A DNA stretch of 64,000 bases from Tupaia tana (GCA_026018925.1 JAKSZU010000215.1:186001-250000); one strand, 5' to 3'. Positions 24,733 through 37,557 are shown, counted from the first letter of the stretch. Numbers and translations are program-made. The notes: generated by a model from the letters alone, not told the origin.

Positions 24733-25790
24733 GTGTCTCTGAGGTCTCTGTCTCTCTCTGCTCCTGTCTCCTCAATTTTTTTTGTAATTTTTCCTTTTTA
24801 CGATTTTTTTAATGGTAGAATTTCTCTCTGGCTCTCAGCTCCATCTTTTTTTTTGTTAATAAGCCCTTCTGCTCCTTTCTCCCAGGCAGGAGAGTTGAGC
24901 CATTCTCTGAGAAGGTTCCACATGGATACTGGGAACTAGATATTTCAGGGCACAGGCGAAATGAAGATTTTCTACTCATAATTCAGCCTCCAGCAAGCAA
25001 AGCTTGTGTGGTAGGGAGCCCCTCTGGCCTTCTATCCCTGTCTCTGTGTCTCTGAGGTCTCTGTCTCTCTCTGCTCCTGTCTCCTCATTATTTTTGGTAA
25101 TGTTTTTTTTTTTACGATTTTTTTAAAGGTAGAATTTCTCTCTGGCTCTCAGCTCCATCTTTTGTTTTGTTAATAAGCCCTTCTGCTCCTTTCTCCCAGG
25201 CAGGAGAGTTGAGCCATTCTCTGAGAAGATTCCACATGGATACTGGGAACTAGATACTTCACAGCACAGGCGAAATGAAGATTTTCTACTCATGATTAGG
25301 CCTCCAGCAAGCAAAGCTAGTGTGGTAGGGAGCCCCTCTGGCCTTCTATCCCTGTCTGTGTCTCTGAGGTCTCTGTCTCTCTCTGCTAATGTCTCCTCAT
25401 TTTTTTCGTAATTTTTCCTTTTTACGATTTTTTTAAAGGTAGAATTTCTCTCTGACTCTCAGCTCCATCTTTTGTTTTGTTAATAAGCCCTTCTGCTCCT
25501 TTCTCCCAGGCATGAGAGTTGAGCCATTCTCTGAGAGGATTCCACATGGATACTGGGAACTATATATTTCAGGGCACAGGCGAAATGAAGATTTTCTACT
25601 CATAATTCAGCCTCCAGCAAGCAAAGCTAGTGTGGTAGGGAGCCCCTCTGGCCTTCTATCCCTGTCTCTGTGTCTCTGAGGGCTCTGTCTCTCTCTGCTC
25701 CTGTCTCCTCATTTTTTTTTGGTAATTTTTCATTTTTACGATTTTTTTAAAGGTAGAATTTCTCTCTGGCTCTCATCTCCATCTTTTGTT
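24733..25790 (+). repeat. Five-monomer tandem duplication, copy 2 (incomplete)
   Basis: It follows copy 1 directly at +1,563 bp and shares its markers through the TTTTTCATTTTTACG of the fourth monomer near 25,730. Soon after, within the same monomer, the sequence changes to a type otherwise seen near 17,980 (CTTCCTCCCAGG, GTTCAGCC, GAAGCTTCC, TTTCTGGGCAC). The boundary therefore lies inside a monomer between about 25,740 and 25,805 and looks like an exchange junction. Confidence 0.85.
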
Positions 25791-26920
25791 TTGTTAATAA
25801 GACTTCTGCTCCTTCCTCCCAGGCAGGAGAGTTCAGCCATTCTCTGAGAAGCTTCCACATGGATACTGGGAACTAGATATTTCTGGGCACAGGCGAAATG
25901 AAGATTTTCTACTCATAATTCAGGCCCAGCAAGCAAAGCTAGTGTGGTAGGGAGCCCCTCTGGCCTTCTATCCCTGTCTCTGTGTCTCTGAGGTCTCTGT
26001 CTCTCTCTGCTCCTGTTTCCTCATTTTTTTTGGTAATTTTTCCTTTTTACGATTTTTTTAAAGTAGAATTTCTCTCTGGCTCTCAGCTCCATCTTTTATT
26101 TTGTTAATAAGCCCTTCTGCTCCTTTCTCCCAGGCAGGAGAGTTGAGCCATTCTCTGAGAAGATTCCACATGGATACTGGTAACTAGATATTTTAGGGCT
26201 CATGCGAAATGAAGGTTTTCTACTCATAATTCAGCCTCCAGCAAGCCAAGCTAGTGTGGTAGGGAGCCCCTGTGGCCTTCTATCGCTGTCTCTGTGTCTC
26301 TGAGGTCTCTGTCTCTCTCTGCTCCTGTCTCCTCTTTTTTTTTGGTAATTTTTCCTTTTTACGATTTTTTTAAAGGTAGAATTTCTCTCTGGCTCTCAGC
26401 TTCATCTTTTGTTTTGTTAATAAGCACTTCTGCTCCTTTCTCCCAGGCAGGAGAGTTGAGCCATTCTCTGAGAAGATACCACATGGATACTGGGAACTAG
26501 ATATTTCAGGGCACAGGCGAAATGAAGATTTTCTACTCATAATTCAGCCTCCAGCAAGCATAGCTAGTGTGGTAGGGAGCCCCTCGGGCCTTCTATCCCT
26601 GTCTCTGTGTCTCTGAGGTCTCTGTCTCTCTCTGCTGCTCTCTCCTCATTTATTTTTGGTAATTTTTCCTTTTTACGATTTTTTTAAAGGTAGAATTTCT
26701 CTCTGGCTCTCAGCTCCATCTTTTGTTTTGTTAATAAGCCCTTCTGCTCCTTTCTCCCAGGCAGGAGAGTTGAGCCATTCCCTGAGAAGTTTCCACACGG
26801 ATACTGGTAACTAGATATTTCAGGGCACAGGCGAAATGAAGATTTTCTACTCATAATTCAGCCTCCAGCAAGCAAAGCTAGTGTGGTAGGGAGCCCCTCT
26901 GGCCTTCTATCACTGTCTCT

Positions 26921-28484
26921 GGGTCTCTGAGGTCTTTGTCTCTATCTGCTCCTGTCTCGTCATTTTTTTTGGTAATTTTTCCTTTTTACGATTTTTTTAA
27001 AGGTAGAATTTCTCTCTGGCTCTCAGCTCCATCTTTTGTTTTGTTAATAAGCCCTTCTGCTCCTTTCTCCCAGGCAGGAGAGTTGAGCCATTCTCTGAGA
27101 AGATTCCACATGTGTACTGGGAACAAGATATTTCAGGGCACAGGCGAAATGAAGATTTTCTACTCATAATTCAGCCTCCAGCAAGCAAAGCTAGTGTGGT
27201 AGGGAGCCCCTCTGGCCTTCTATCCCTGTCTCTGTGTCTCTGAGGTCTCTGTCTCTCTCTGCTCCTGTCTCCTCATTTTTTTTGGTAATGTTTTCCTTTT
27301 TACAATTTTTTTAAAGGTAGAATTTCTCTCTGGTTCTCAGCTCCATCTTTTGTTTTGTTAATAAGCCCTTCTGCTCCTTTCTCCCAGGCAGGAGAGTTGA
27401 GCCATTCTTTGAGAAGATTCCATATGGATACTGGGAACTAGATATTTCAGGGCACAGGCGAAATGAAGATTTTCTACTCATAATTCAGCCTCCAGCAAGC
27501 AAAGCTAGTGTGGTAGGGAGCCCCTCTGGCCTTCTATCCCTGTCTCTGTGTCTCTGAGGTCTCTGTCTCACTCTGCTCCTGTCTCCTCATTTTTTTTGGA
27601 AATTTTTCCTTTTTACGATTTTTTTAAAGGTAGAATTTCTCTCTGGCTCTCAGCTCCATCTTTTGTTTTGTTAATAAGCCCTTCTGCTCCTTTCTCCCAG
27701 GCAGGAGAGTTGAGCCATTCTCTGAGAAGATTCCACATGGATACTGGGAACTAGATATTTCAGGGCACAGGCGAAATGAAGATTTTCTACTCATAATTCA
27801 GCCTCCAGCAAGCAAAGCTAGTGTGGTAGGGAGCCCCTCTGGCCTTCTATCCCTGTCTCTGTGTCTCTGAGGTCTCTGTCTCTCTCTGCTCCTGTCTCCT
27901 CATTATTTTTGGTAATGTTTTCCTTTTTACGATTTTTTTAAAGGTAGAATTTCTCTCTGGCTCTCAGCTCCATCTTTTGTTTTGTTAATAAGCCCTTCTG
28001 CTCCTTTCTCCCAGGCAGGAGAGTTGAGACATTCTCTGAGAAGATTCCACATGGATACTGGGAACTAGATATTTCAGGGCACAGGCGAAATGAAGATTTT
28101 CTACTCATAATTCAGCCTCCAGCAAGCAAAGCTAGTGTGGTAGGGAGCCCGTCTGGCCTTCTATCCATGTCTCTGTGTCTCTGAGGTCTCTGTCTCTCTC
28201 TGCTCCTGTCTCCTCAATTTTTGGAAATTTTTCCTTTTACGATTTTTTTAAAGGTAGAATTTCTCTCTGGCTCTCAGCTCCATCTTTTGTTTTGTTAATA
28301 AGCCATTCTGCTCCTTTCTCCCAGGCAGGAGAGTTCAGCCATTCTCTGAGAAGATTCCACATGGATACTGGGATCTAGATATTTCAGGGCACAGGCGAAA
28401 TGAAGATTTTCTACTCATAATTCAGCCTCCAGCAAGCAAAGCTAGTGTGGTAGGGAGCCCCTCTGGCCTTCTATCCCTGTCTCT
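26921..28484 (+). repeat. HOR block C2: second copy of block C1
   Basis: It repeats the five-marker series of 20,663-22,228. Private changes include CACATGTGTACTGG near 27,108, TTCTTTGAGAAG with CATATGG near 27,406, and GAGCCCGTCTGG with CTATCCATG near 28,149. The last of these also occurs near 29,400 and 33,784, which ties this block to the two downstream duplications. Confidence 0.86.
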
Positions 28485-31302
28485 GTGTCTCTGAGGTCTC
28501 TGTCTCTCTCTGCTCCTGTCTCCTCATTTTTTTTGGTAATGTTTTCCTTTTTACGATTTTTTTAAAGGTAGAATTTCTCTCTGGTTCTCAGCTCCATCTT
28601 TTGTTTTGTTAATAAGCCCTTCTGCTCCTTTCTCCCAGGCAGGAGAGTTGAGCCATTCTCTGAGAAGATTCCACATGGATACTGGGAACTAGATATTTCA
28701 GGGCACAGGCGAAATGAAGATTTTCTACTCATAATTCAGCCTCCAGCAAGCAAAGCTAGTGTGGTAGGGAGCCCCTCTGGCCTTCTATCTCTGTCTCTGT
28801 GTCTCTGAGGTCTCTGTCACTCTCTGCTCCTGTCTCCTCATTTTTTTTGGAAATTTTTCCTTTTTACGATTTTTTTAAAGGTAGAATTTCTCTCTGGCTC
28901 TCAGCTCCATCTTTTGATTTGTTAATAAGCCCTTCTGCTCCTTTCTCCCAGGCAGGAGAGTTGAGCCATTCTCTGAGAAGATTCCACATGGATACTGGGA
29001 ACTAGATATTTCAGGGCACAGGCGAAATGAAAATTTTCTACTCATAATTCAGCCTCCAGCAAGCAAAGCTAGTGTGGTAGGGAGCCCCTCTGGCCTTCTA
29101 TCCCTGTCTCTGTGTCTCTGAGGTCTCTTTCTCTCTCTGCTCCTGTCTCCTCATTATTTTTGGTAATGTTTTCCTTTTTACGATTTTTTTAAAGGTAGAA
29201 TTTCTCTCTGGCTCTCAGCTCCATCTTTTGTTTTGTTAATAAGCCCTTCTGCTCCTTTCTCCCAGGCAGGAGAGTTGAGACATTCTCTGAGAAGTTTCCA
29301 CATGGATACTGGGAACTAGATATTTCAGGGCACAGGCGAAATGAAGATTTTCTACTCATAATTCAGCCTCCAGCAAGCAAAGCTAGTGTGGTAGGGAGCC
29401 CGTCTGGCCTTCTATCCATGTCTCTGTGTCTCTGAGGTCTCTGTCTCTCTCTGCTCCTGTCTCCTCATTTTTTTTGGAAAATTTTCCTTTTTACGATTTT
29501 TTTAAAGGTAGAATTTCTCTCTGGCTCTCAGCTCCATCTTTTGTTTTGTTAATAAGCCCTTCTGCTCCTTTCTCCCAGGCAGGAGAGTTCAGCCATTCTC
29601 TGAGAAGATTCCACATGGATACTGGGAACTAGATATTTCAGGGCACAGGCGAAATGAAGATTTTGTACTCATAATTCATCCTCCAGCAAGCAAAGATAGT
29701 GGGGTAGGGAGCCCCTCTGGCCTTCTATCCCTGTCTCTGTGTCTCTGAGGTCTCTGTCTCTCTCTGCTCCTCTCTCCTCAATTTTTTTGGTAATTTTTCC
29801 TTTTTACGATTTTTTTAAAGGTAGAATTTCTCTCTGGATCTCAGCTCCATCTTTTGTTTTGTTAATAAGCCCTTCTGCTCCTTTCTCCCAGGCAGGAGAG
29901 TTCAGCCATTCTCTGAGAAGATTCCACATGGATACTAGGAACTAGATATTTCAGGGCACAGGCGAAATGAAGATTTTCTACTCATAATTAAGCCTCCAGC
30001 AAGCAAAGCTAGTGTGGTAGGTAGCCCCTCTGGCCTTCTATCCCTGTCTCTGTGTCTCTGAGGTCTCTGTCTCTCTCTGCTCCTGTCTCCTCATTATTTT
30101 TGGTAATGTTTTCCTTTTTACGATTTTTTTAAAGGTAGAATTTCTCTCTGGCTCTCAGCTCCATCTTTTGTTTTGTTAATAAGCCCTTCTGCTCCTTTCT
30201 CCCAGGCAGGAGAGTTGAGCCATTCTCTGAGAAGTTTCCACATGGATACTGGGAACTAGATATTTCAGGGCACAGGCTAAATGAAGATTTTCTACTCATA
30301 ATTCAGCCTCCAGCAAGCAAAGCTAGTGTGGTAGGGAGCCCCTCTGGCGTTCTATCCCTGTCTCTGTGTCTCTGAGGTCTCTGTCTCTCTCTGCTCCTGT
30401 CTCCTCATTTTTTTGGTAATTTTTCCTTTTTACGATTTTTATAAAGGTAGAATTTCTCTCTGGCTCTCAGCTCCATCTTTTGTTTTGTTAATAAGCCCTT
30501 CTGCTCCTTTCTCCCAGGCAGGAGAGTTGAGCCATTCTCTGAGAAGTTTCCACATGGATACTGGGAACTAGATATTTCAGGGCACAGGCGAAATGAAGAT
30601 TTTCTACTCATAATTCAGCCTCCAGCAAGCAAAGCTAGTGTGGTAGGGAGCCCCTCTGGCCTTCTATCCCTGTCTCTGTGTCTCTGAGGTCTCTGTCTCT
30701 CTCTGCTCCTGTCTCCTCATTTTTTTGGTAATTTTTCCTTTTTACGATTTTTTTAAAGGTAGAATTTCTCTCTGGCTCTCAGCTCCATCTTTTGTTTTGT
30801 TAATAAGCCCTTCTGCTCCTTTCCCCCAAGCAGGAGAGTTGAGCCATTCTCTGAGAAGATTCCACATGGATACTGGGAACTAGATATTTCAGGGCACAGG
30901 CGAAATGAAGATTTTCTACTCATAATTCAGCCTCCAGCAAGCAAAGCTAGTGTGGTAGGGCGCCCCTCTGGCCTTCTATCCCTGTCTCTGTGTCTCTGAT
31001 GTCTCTGTCTCTCTCTGCTCCTGTCTCCTCATTTTTTTTGGTAATTTTTCCTTTTTACGATTTTTTTAAAGGTAGAATTTCTCTCTGGCTCTCAGCTCCA
31101 TCTTTTGTATTGTTAATAAGCCCTTCTGCTCCTTTCTCCCAGGCAGGAGAGTTGAGCCATTCTCTGAGAAGTTTCCACATGGATACTGGGAACTAGATAT
31201 TTCAGGGCACAGGCGAAATGAAGATTTTCTACTCATAATTCAGCCTCCAGCAAGCAAAGCTAGTGTGGTAGGGAGCCCCTCTGGCCTTCTATCCCTGTCT
31301 CT

Positions 31303-32242
31303 GTGTCTCTGAGATCTCTGTCTCTCTCTGCTCCGGTCTCCTCATTTTTTTTTGGTAATTTTTCCTTTTTACGATTTTTTTAAAGGTAGAATTTCTCTCT
31401 GGCTCTCAGCTCCATCTTTTGTTTTGTTAATAAGCCCTTCTGCTCCTTTCTCCCAGGCAGGAGAGTTGAGCCATTCTCTGAGAAGATTCCACATGGGTAC
31501 TGGGAAGTAGATATTTCAGGGCACAGGCGAAATGAAGATTTTTCCACTCATAATTCAGCCTCCAGCAAGCAAAGCTAGTGTGGTAGGGAGCCCCTCTGGC
31601 CTTCTATCCCTGTCTCTGTGTCTCTGAGGTCTCTGTCTCTCTCTGCTCCTGTCTCCTCTTTTTTTTTGGTAATTTTTCCTTTTTATGATTTTTTTAAAGG
31701 TAGAATTTCTCTCTGGCTCTCAGCTCCATCTTTTGTTTTGTTAATAAGCCCTTCTGCTCCTTTCTCCCAGGCAGGTGAGTTGAGTCATTCTCTGAGAAGA
31801 TTCCACATGGATACTGGGAACTAGATATTTCAGGGCACAGGCGAAATGAAGATTTTCTACTCATAATTCAGCCTCCAGCAAGCAAAGCTAGTGTGGTAGG
31901 GAGCCCCTCTGGCCTTCTATCCCTGTCTCTGTGTCTCTGAGGTCTCTGTCTATCTCTGCTCCTGTCTCCTCATTTTTTTGGTAATTTTTCCTTTTTACGA
32001 TTTTTTTAAAGGTAGAATATCTCTCTGGCTCTCAGCTCCATCTTTTATTTTGTTAATAAGCCCTTCTGCTCCTTTCTCCCAGGCAGGAGAGTTGAGCCAT
32101 TCTCTGAGAAGATTCCACATGGATTCTGGGAACTAGATATTTCAGGGCACAGGCGAAATGAAGATTTTCTACTCATAATTCAGCCTCCAGCAAGCAAAGC
32201 TAGTGTGGTAGGGAGCCCCTCTGGCCTTCTATCCCTGTCTCT
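31303..32242 (+). repeat. Three-monomer cassette T, copy 3 of 6
   Basis: The first monomer has GAGATCTCTG, CTCCGGTCTCC, CACATGGGTACTGGGAAGTAG and a CCACTC tail. The second has GGTGAGTTGAGTCATTC near 31,774. The third has TGTCTATCTCTG and TTTTATTTTG. The same combination, including GAGATCTCTG and CTCCGG, is at 35,996. Confidence 0.88.
31773..31787 (+). promoter_or_regulatory. Variant pair: CAGGTGAGT donor-like site next to TGAGTCA (AP-1 type)
   Basis: In a subset of monomers GCAGGAGAGTTGAGCC is changed to GCAGGTGAGTTGAGTC. The first change gives the full 5' splice-donor consensus CAG|GTGAGT, and the second gives the AP-1 heptamer TGAGTCA (31,781-31,787 here). Other double-variant copies have the heptamer near 2,041, 4,856, 7,362, 9,551, 24,271, 36,474, 57,507 and 61,261. 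Binding or splicing is not shown. Confidence 0.4.
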
Positions 32243-33182
32243 GTGTCTCTGAGGTCTCTGTCTTTCTCTGATCCTGTCTCCTCATATTTTTTTGGTAATA
32301 TTTCCTTTTTACGATTTTTTTAAAGGTAGAATTTCTCTCTGGCTCTCAGCTCCATCTTTTGTTTTGTTAATAAGCCCTTCTGCTCCTTTCTCCCAGGCAG
32401 GAGAGTTGAGCCATTCTCTGAGAAGATTCCACATGGATACTGGGAACTAGATATTTCAGGGCACAGGCGAAATGAAGATTTTCTACTCATAATTCAGCCT
32501 CCAGCAAGCAAAGCTAGTGGGGTAGGGAGACCCTCTGGCCTTCTATCCCTGTCTCTGTGTCTCTGAGGTCTCTGTCTCTCTCTGCTCCTCTCTCCTCATT
32601 TTTTTTGGTAATTTTTCCTTTTTACGATTTTTTTAAAGGTAGAATTTCTCTCTGGCTCTCAGCTCCATCTTTCTTTTGTTAATAAGCCCTTCTGCTCCTT
32701 TCTCCCAGGCAGGAGAGTTGAGCCATTCTCTGAGAAGATTCCACATGGATACTGGGAACAAGTTATTTCAGGGCACAGGCGAAATGAAGATTTTCTACTC
32801 ATAATTCAGCCTCCAGCAAGCAAAGCTAGTATGGTAGGGAGCCCCTCTGGCCTTCTATCCCTGTCTCTGTGTCTCTGAGGTCTCTGTCTCTATCTCCTCC
32901 TGTCTCCTCATTTTTTTTTGGTAATTTTTCCTTTTTACGATTTTTTTAAAGGTAGAATTTCTCTCTGGCTCTCAGCTCCATCTTTTGTTTTGTTAATAAG
33001 CCCTTCTGCTCCTTTCTCCCAGGCAGGAGAGTTGAGCCATTCTTTGAGAAGATTCCATATGGATACTGGGAACTAGATATTTCAGGGCACAGGCGAAATG
33101 AAGATTTTCTACTCATAATTCAGCCTCCAGCAAGCAAAGCTAGTGTGGTAGGGAGCCCCTCTGGCCTTCTATCCCTGTCTCT

Positions 33183-36100
33183 GTGTCTCTGAGGTCTCTG
33201 TCTCACTCTGCTCCTGTCTCCTCATTTTTTTTGGAAATTTTTCCTTTTTACGATTTTTTTAAAGGTAGAATTTCTCTCTGGCTCTCAGCTCCATCTATTG
33301 TTTTGTTAATAAGCCCTTCTGCTCCTTTCTCCCAGGCAGGAGAGTTGAGCCATTCTCTGAGAAGATTCCACATGGATACTGGGAACTAGATATTTCAGGG
33401 CACAGGCGAAATGAAGATTTTCTACTCATAATTCAGCCTCCAGCAAGCAAAGCTAGTGTGGTAGGGAGCCCCTCTGACCTTCTATCCCTGTCTCTGTGTC
33501 TCTGAGGTCTCTGTCTCTCTCTGCTCCTGTCTCCTCATTATTTTTGGTAATGTTTTCCTTTTTACGATTTTTTTAAAGGTAGAATTTCTCTCTGGCTCTC
33601 AGCTCCATCTTTTGTTTTGTTAATAAGCCCTTCTGCTCCTTTCTCCCAGGCAGGAGAGTTGAGACATTCTCTGAGAAGATTCCACATGGATACTGGGAAC
33701 TAGATATTTCAGGGCACAGGCGAAATGAAGATTTTCTACTCATAATTCAGCCTCCAGCAAGCAAAGCTAGTGTGGTAGGGAGCCCGTCTGGCCTTCTATC
33801 CATGTCTCTGTGTCTCTGAGGTCTCTGTCTCTCTCTGCTCCTGTCTCCTCAATTTTTGGAAATTTTTCCTTTTACGATTTTTTTAAAGGTAGAATTACTC
33901 TCTGGCTCTCAGCTCCATCTTTTGTTTTGTTAATAAGCCATTCTGCTCCTTTCTCCCAGGCAGGAGAGTTCAGCCATTCTCTGAGAAGATTCCACATGGA
34001 TACTGGGAACTAGATATTTCAGGGCACAGGCGAAATGAAGATTTTCTACTCATAATTCAGCCTCCAGCAAGCAAAGCTAGTGTGGTAGGGAGCCCCTCTG
34101 GCCTTCTATCCCTGTCTCTGTGTCTCTGAGGTCTCTGTCTCTCTCTGCTCCTGTCTCCTCATTTTTTTTGGTAATGTTTTCGTTTTTACGATTTTTTTAA
34201 AGGTAGAATTTCTCTCTGGTTCTCAGCTCCATCTTTTGTTTTGTTAATAAGCCCTTCTGCTCCTTTCTCCCAGGCAGGAGAGTTGAGCCATTCTCTGAGA
34301 AGATTCCACATGGATACTGGGAACTAGATATTTCAGGGCACAGGCGAAATGAAGATTTTGTACTCATAATTCATCCTCCAGCAAGCAAAGATAGTGGGGT
34401 AGGGAGCCCCTCTGGCCTTCTATCCCTGTCTCTGTGTCTCTGAGGTCTCTGTCTCTCTCTGCTCCTCTCTCCTCAATTTTTTTGGTAATTTTTCCTTTTT
34501 ACGATTTTTTTAAAGGTAGAATTTCTCTCTGGATCTCAGCTCCATCTTTTGTTTTGTTAATAAGCCCTTCTGCTCCTTTCTCCCAGGCAGGAGAGTTCAG
34601 CCATTCTCTGAGAAGATTCCACATGGATACTAGGAACTAGATATTTCAGGGCACAGGCGAAATGAAGATTTTCTACTCATAATTAAGCCTCCAGCAAGGA
34701 AAGCTAGTGTGGTAGGGAGCCCCTCTGGCCTTCTATCCCTGTCTCTGTGTCTCTGAGGTCTCTGTCTCTCTCTGCTCCTGTCTCCTCATTTTTTTTGGTA
34801 ATTTTTCCTTTTTACGATTTTTTTAAAGGTAGAATTTCTCTCTGGCTCTCACCTCCATCTTTTGTTTTGTTAATAAGCCCTTCTGCTCCTTTCTCCCAGG
34901 CAGGAGAGTTGAGCCATTCTCTGAGAAGTTTCCACATGGATACTGGGAACTAGATATTTCAGGGCACAGGCGAAATGAAGATTTTCTACTCATAATTCAG
35001 CCTCCAGCAAGCAAAGCTAGTGTGGTAGGGAGCCCCTCTGGCGTTCTATCCCTGTCTCTGTGTCTCTGAGGTCTCTGTCTCTCTCTGCTCCTGTCTCCTC
35101 ATTTTTTTGGTAATTTTTCCTTTTTATGATTTTTATAAAGGTAGAATTTCTCTCTGTCTCTCAGCTCCATCTTTTGTTTTGTTAATAAGCCCTTCTGCTC
35201 CTTTCTCCCAGGCAGGAGAGTTGAGCCATTCTCTGAGAAGATTCCACATGGATACTGGGAACTAGATATTTCAGGGCACAGGCGAAATGAAGATTTTCTA
35301 CTCATAATTCAGCCTCCAGCAAGCAAAGCTAGTGTGGTAGGGAGCCCCTCTGGCCTTCTATCCCTGTCTCTGTGTCTCTGAGGTCTCTGTCTCTCTCTGC
35401 TCCTGTCTCCTCATTTTTTTGGTAATTTTTCCTTTTTACGATTTTTTTAAAGGTAGAATTTCTCTCTGGCTCTCAGCTCCATCTTTTGTTTTGTTAATAA
35501 GCCCTTCTGCTCCTTTCCCCCAAGCAGGAGAGTTGAGCCATTCTCTGAGAAGATTCCACATGGATACTGGGAACTAGATATTTCAGGGCACAGGCGAAAT
35601 GAAGATTTTCTACTCATAATTCAGCCTCCAGCAAGCAAAGCTAGTGTGGTAGGGCGCCCCTCTGGCCTTCTATCCCTGTCTCTGTGTCTCTGATGTCTCT
35701 GTCTCTCTCTGCTCCTGTCTCCTCATTTTTTTGGTAATTATTCCTTTTTACGATTTTTTTAAAGGTAGAATTTCTCTCTGGCTCTCAGCTCCATCTTTTG
35801 TATTGTTAATAAGCCCTTCTGCTCCTTTCTCCCAGGCAGGAGAGTTGAGCCATTCTCTGAGAAGTTTCCACATGGATACTGGGAACTAGATATTTCAGGG
35901 CACAGGCGAAATGAACATTTTCTACTCATAATTCTGCCTCCAGCAAGCAAAGCTAGTGTGGTAGGGAGCCCCTCTGGCCTTCTATCCCTGTCTCTGTGTC
36001 TCTGAGATCTCTGTCTCTCTCTGCTCCGGTCTCCTCATTTTTTTTGGAAATTTTTCCTTTTTACGATTTTTTTAAAGGTAGAATTTCTCTCTGGCTCTCA

Positions 36101-37557
36101 GCTCCATCTTTTGTTTTGTTAATAAGCCCTTCTGCTCCTTTCTCCCAGGCAGGAGAGTTGAGCCATTCTCTGAGAAGATTCCACATGGGTACTGGGAAGT
36201 AGATATTTCAGGGCACAGGCGAAATGAAGATTTTCCACTCATAATTCAGCCTCCAGCAAGCAAAGCTAGTGTGGTAGGGAGCCCCTCTGGCCTTCTATCC
36301 CTGTCTCTGTGTCTCTGAGGTCTCTGTCTCTCTCTGCTCCTGTCTCCTCTTTTTTTTTGGTAACTTTTCCTTTTTACGATTTTTTTAAAGGTAGAATTTC
36401 TCTCTGGCTCTCAGCTCCATCTTTTGTTTTGTTAATAAGCCCTTCTGCTCCTTTCTCCCAGGCAGGTGAGTTGAGTCATTCTCTGAGAAGATTCCACATG
36501 GATACTGGGAACTAGATATTTCAGGGAACAGGCGAAATGAAGATTTTCTACTCATAATTCAGCCTCCAGCAAGCAAAGCTAGTGTGGTAGGGAGCCCCTC
36601 TGGCCTTCTATCCCTGTCTCTGTGTCTCTGAGGTCTCTGTCTATCTCTGCTCCTGTCTCCTCATTTTTTTGGTAATTTTTCCTTTTTACGATTTTTTTAA
36701 AGGTAGAATTTCTCTCTGGCTCTCAGCTCCATCTTTTATTTTGTTAATAAGCCCTTCTGCTCCTTTCTCCCAGGCAGGAGAGTTGAGCCATTCTCTGAGA
36801 AGATTCCACATGGATACTGGGAACTAGATATTTCAGGGCACAGGCGAAATGAAGATTTTCTACTCATAATTCAGCCTCCAGCAAGCAAAGCTAGTGGGGT
36901 AGGGAGACCCTCTGGCCTTCTATCCCTGTCTCTGTGTCTCTGAGGTCTCTGTCTCTCTCTGCTCCTCTCTCCTCATTTTTTTTGGTAATTTTTCCTTTTT
37001 ACGATTTTTTTAAAGGTAGAATTTCTCTCTGGCTCTCAGCTCCATCTTTTGTTTTGTTAATAAGCCCTTCTGCTCCTTTCTCCCAGGCAGGAGAGTTGAG
37101 CATTCTCTGAGAAGATTCCACATGGATACTGGGAACAAGATATTTCAGGGCACAGGCGAAATGAAGATTTTCTACTCATAATTCAGCCTCCAGCAAGCAA
37201 AGCTAGTATGGTAGGGAGCCCCTCTGGCCTTCTATCCCTGTCTCTGTGTCTCTGAGGTCTCTGTCTCTATCTCTCCTGTCTCCTCATTTTTTTTTGGTAA
37301 TTTTTCCTTTTTACGATTTTTTTAAAGGTAGAATTTCTCTCTGGCTCTCAGCTCCATCTTTTGTTTTGTTAATAAGCCCTTCTGCTCCTTTCTCCCAGGC
37401 AGGAGAGTTGAGCCATTCTCTGAGAAGATTCCACATGGATACTGGGAACTAGATATTTCAGGCACAGGCGAAATGAAGATTTTCTACTCATAATTCAGCC
37501 TCCAGCAAGCAAAGCTAGTGTGGTAGGGAGCCCCTCTGGCCTTCTATCACTGTCTCT
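33183..37557 (+). repeat. HOR block D2: 14-monomer, shortened copy of D1
   Basis: The offset to D1 is 5,635 bp at the start. It drops to about 4,694 bp after 34.35 kb and to about 4,378 bp from 36.93 kb. Three monomers of D1 (about 28.8-29.7 kb) and one (32.24-32.55 kb, the ATATTTTTTTGG monomer) are therefore absent. The first junction falls inside one monomer: CTCTGGTTCTCAG at about 34,212 is of the 28.5 kb type, while GATTTTGTACTC with AAAGATAGTGGGG from about 34,355 is of the 29.7 kb type. Confidence 0.88.

Larger units (their letters stand above)
27548..33182 (+). repeat. HOR block D1: 18 monomers (5,635 bp)
   Basis: This is the long first copy of a block that is repeated, shortened, at 33,183-37,557. 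Inside it the series GGAAATTTTTCC / ATTATTTTTGG with GAGACATTC / GTTCAGCC occurs twice, at 27,548-28,484 and 28,799-29,738 (offset 1,251 bp, 4 monomers), so it contains a smaller nested duplication. Later markers are GATTTTGTACTC with AAAGATAGTGGGG near 29,665, TACTAGGAAC near 29,935, TTTATAAAGG near 30,440, TTTCCCCCAAGCAGG near 30,822, CTGATGTCTC near 30,998, cassette T at 31,303-32,242, ATATTTTTTTGG near 32,285, GGAGACCCTCTGG near 32,527 and CTAGTATGG at 32,826. Confidence 0.88.
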
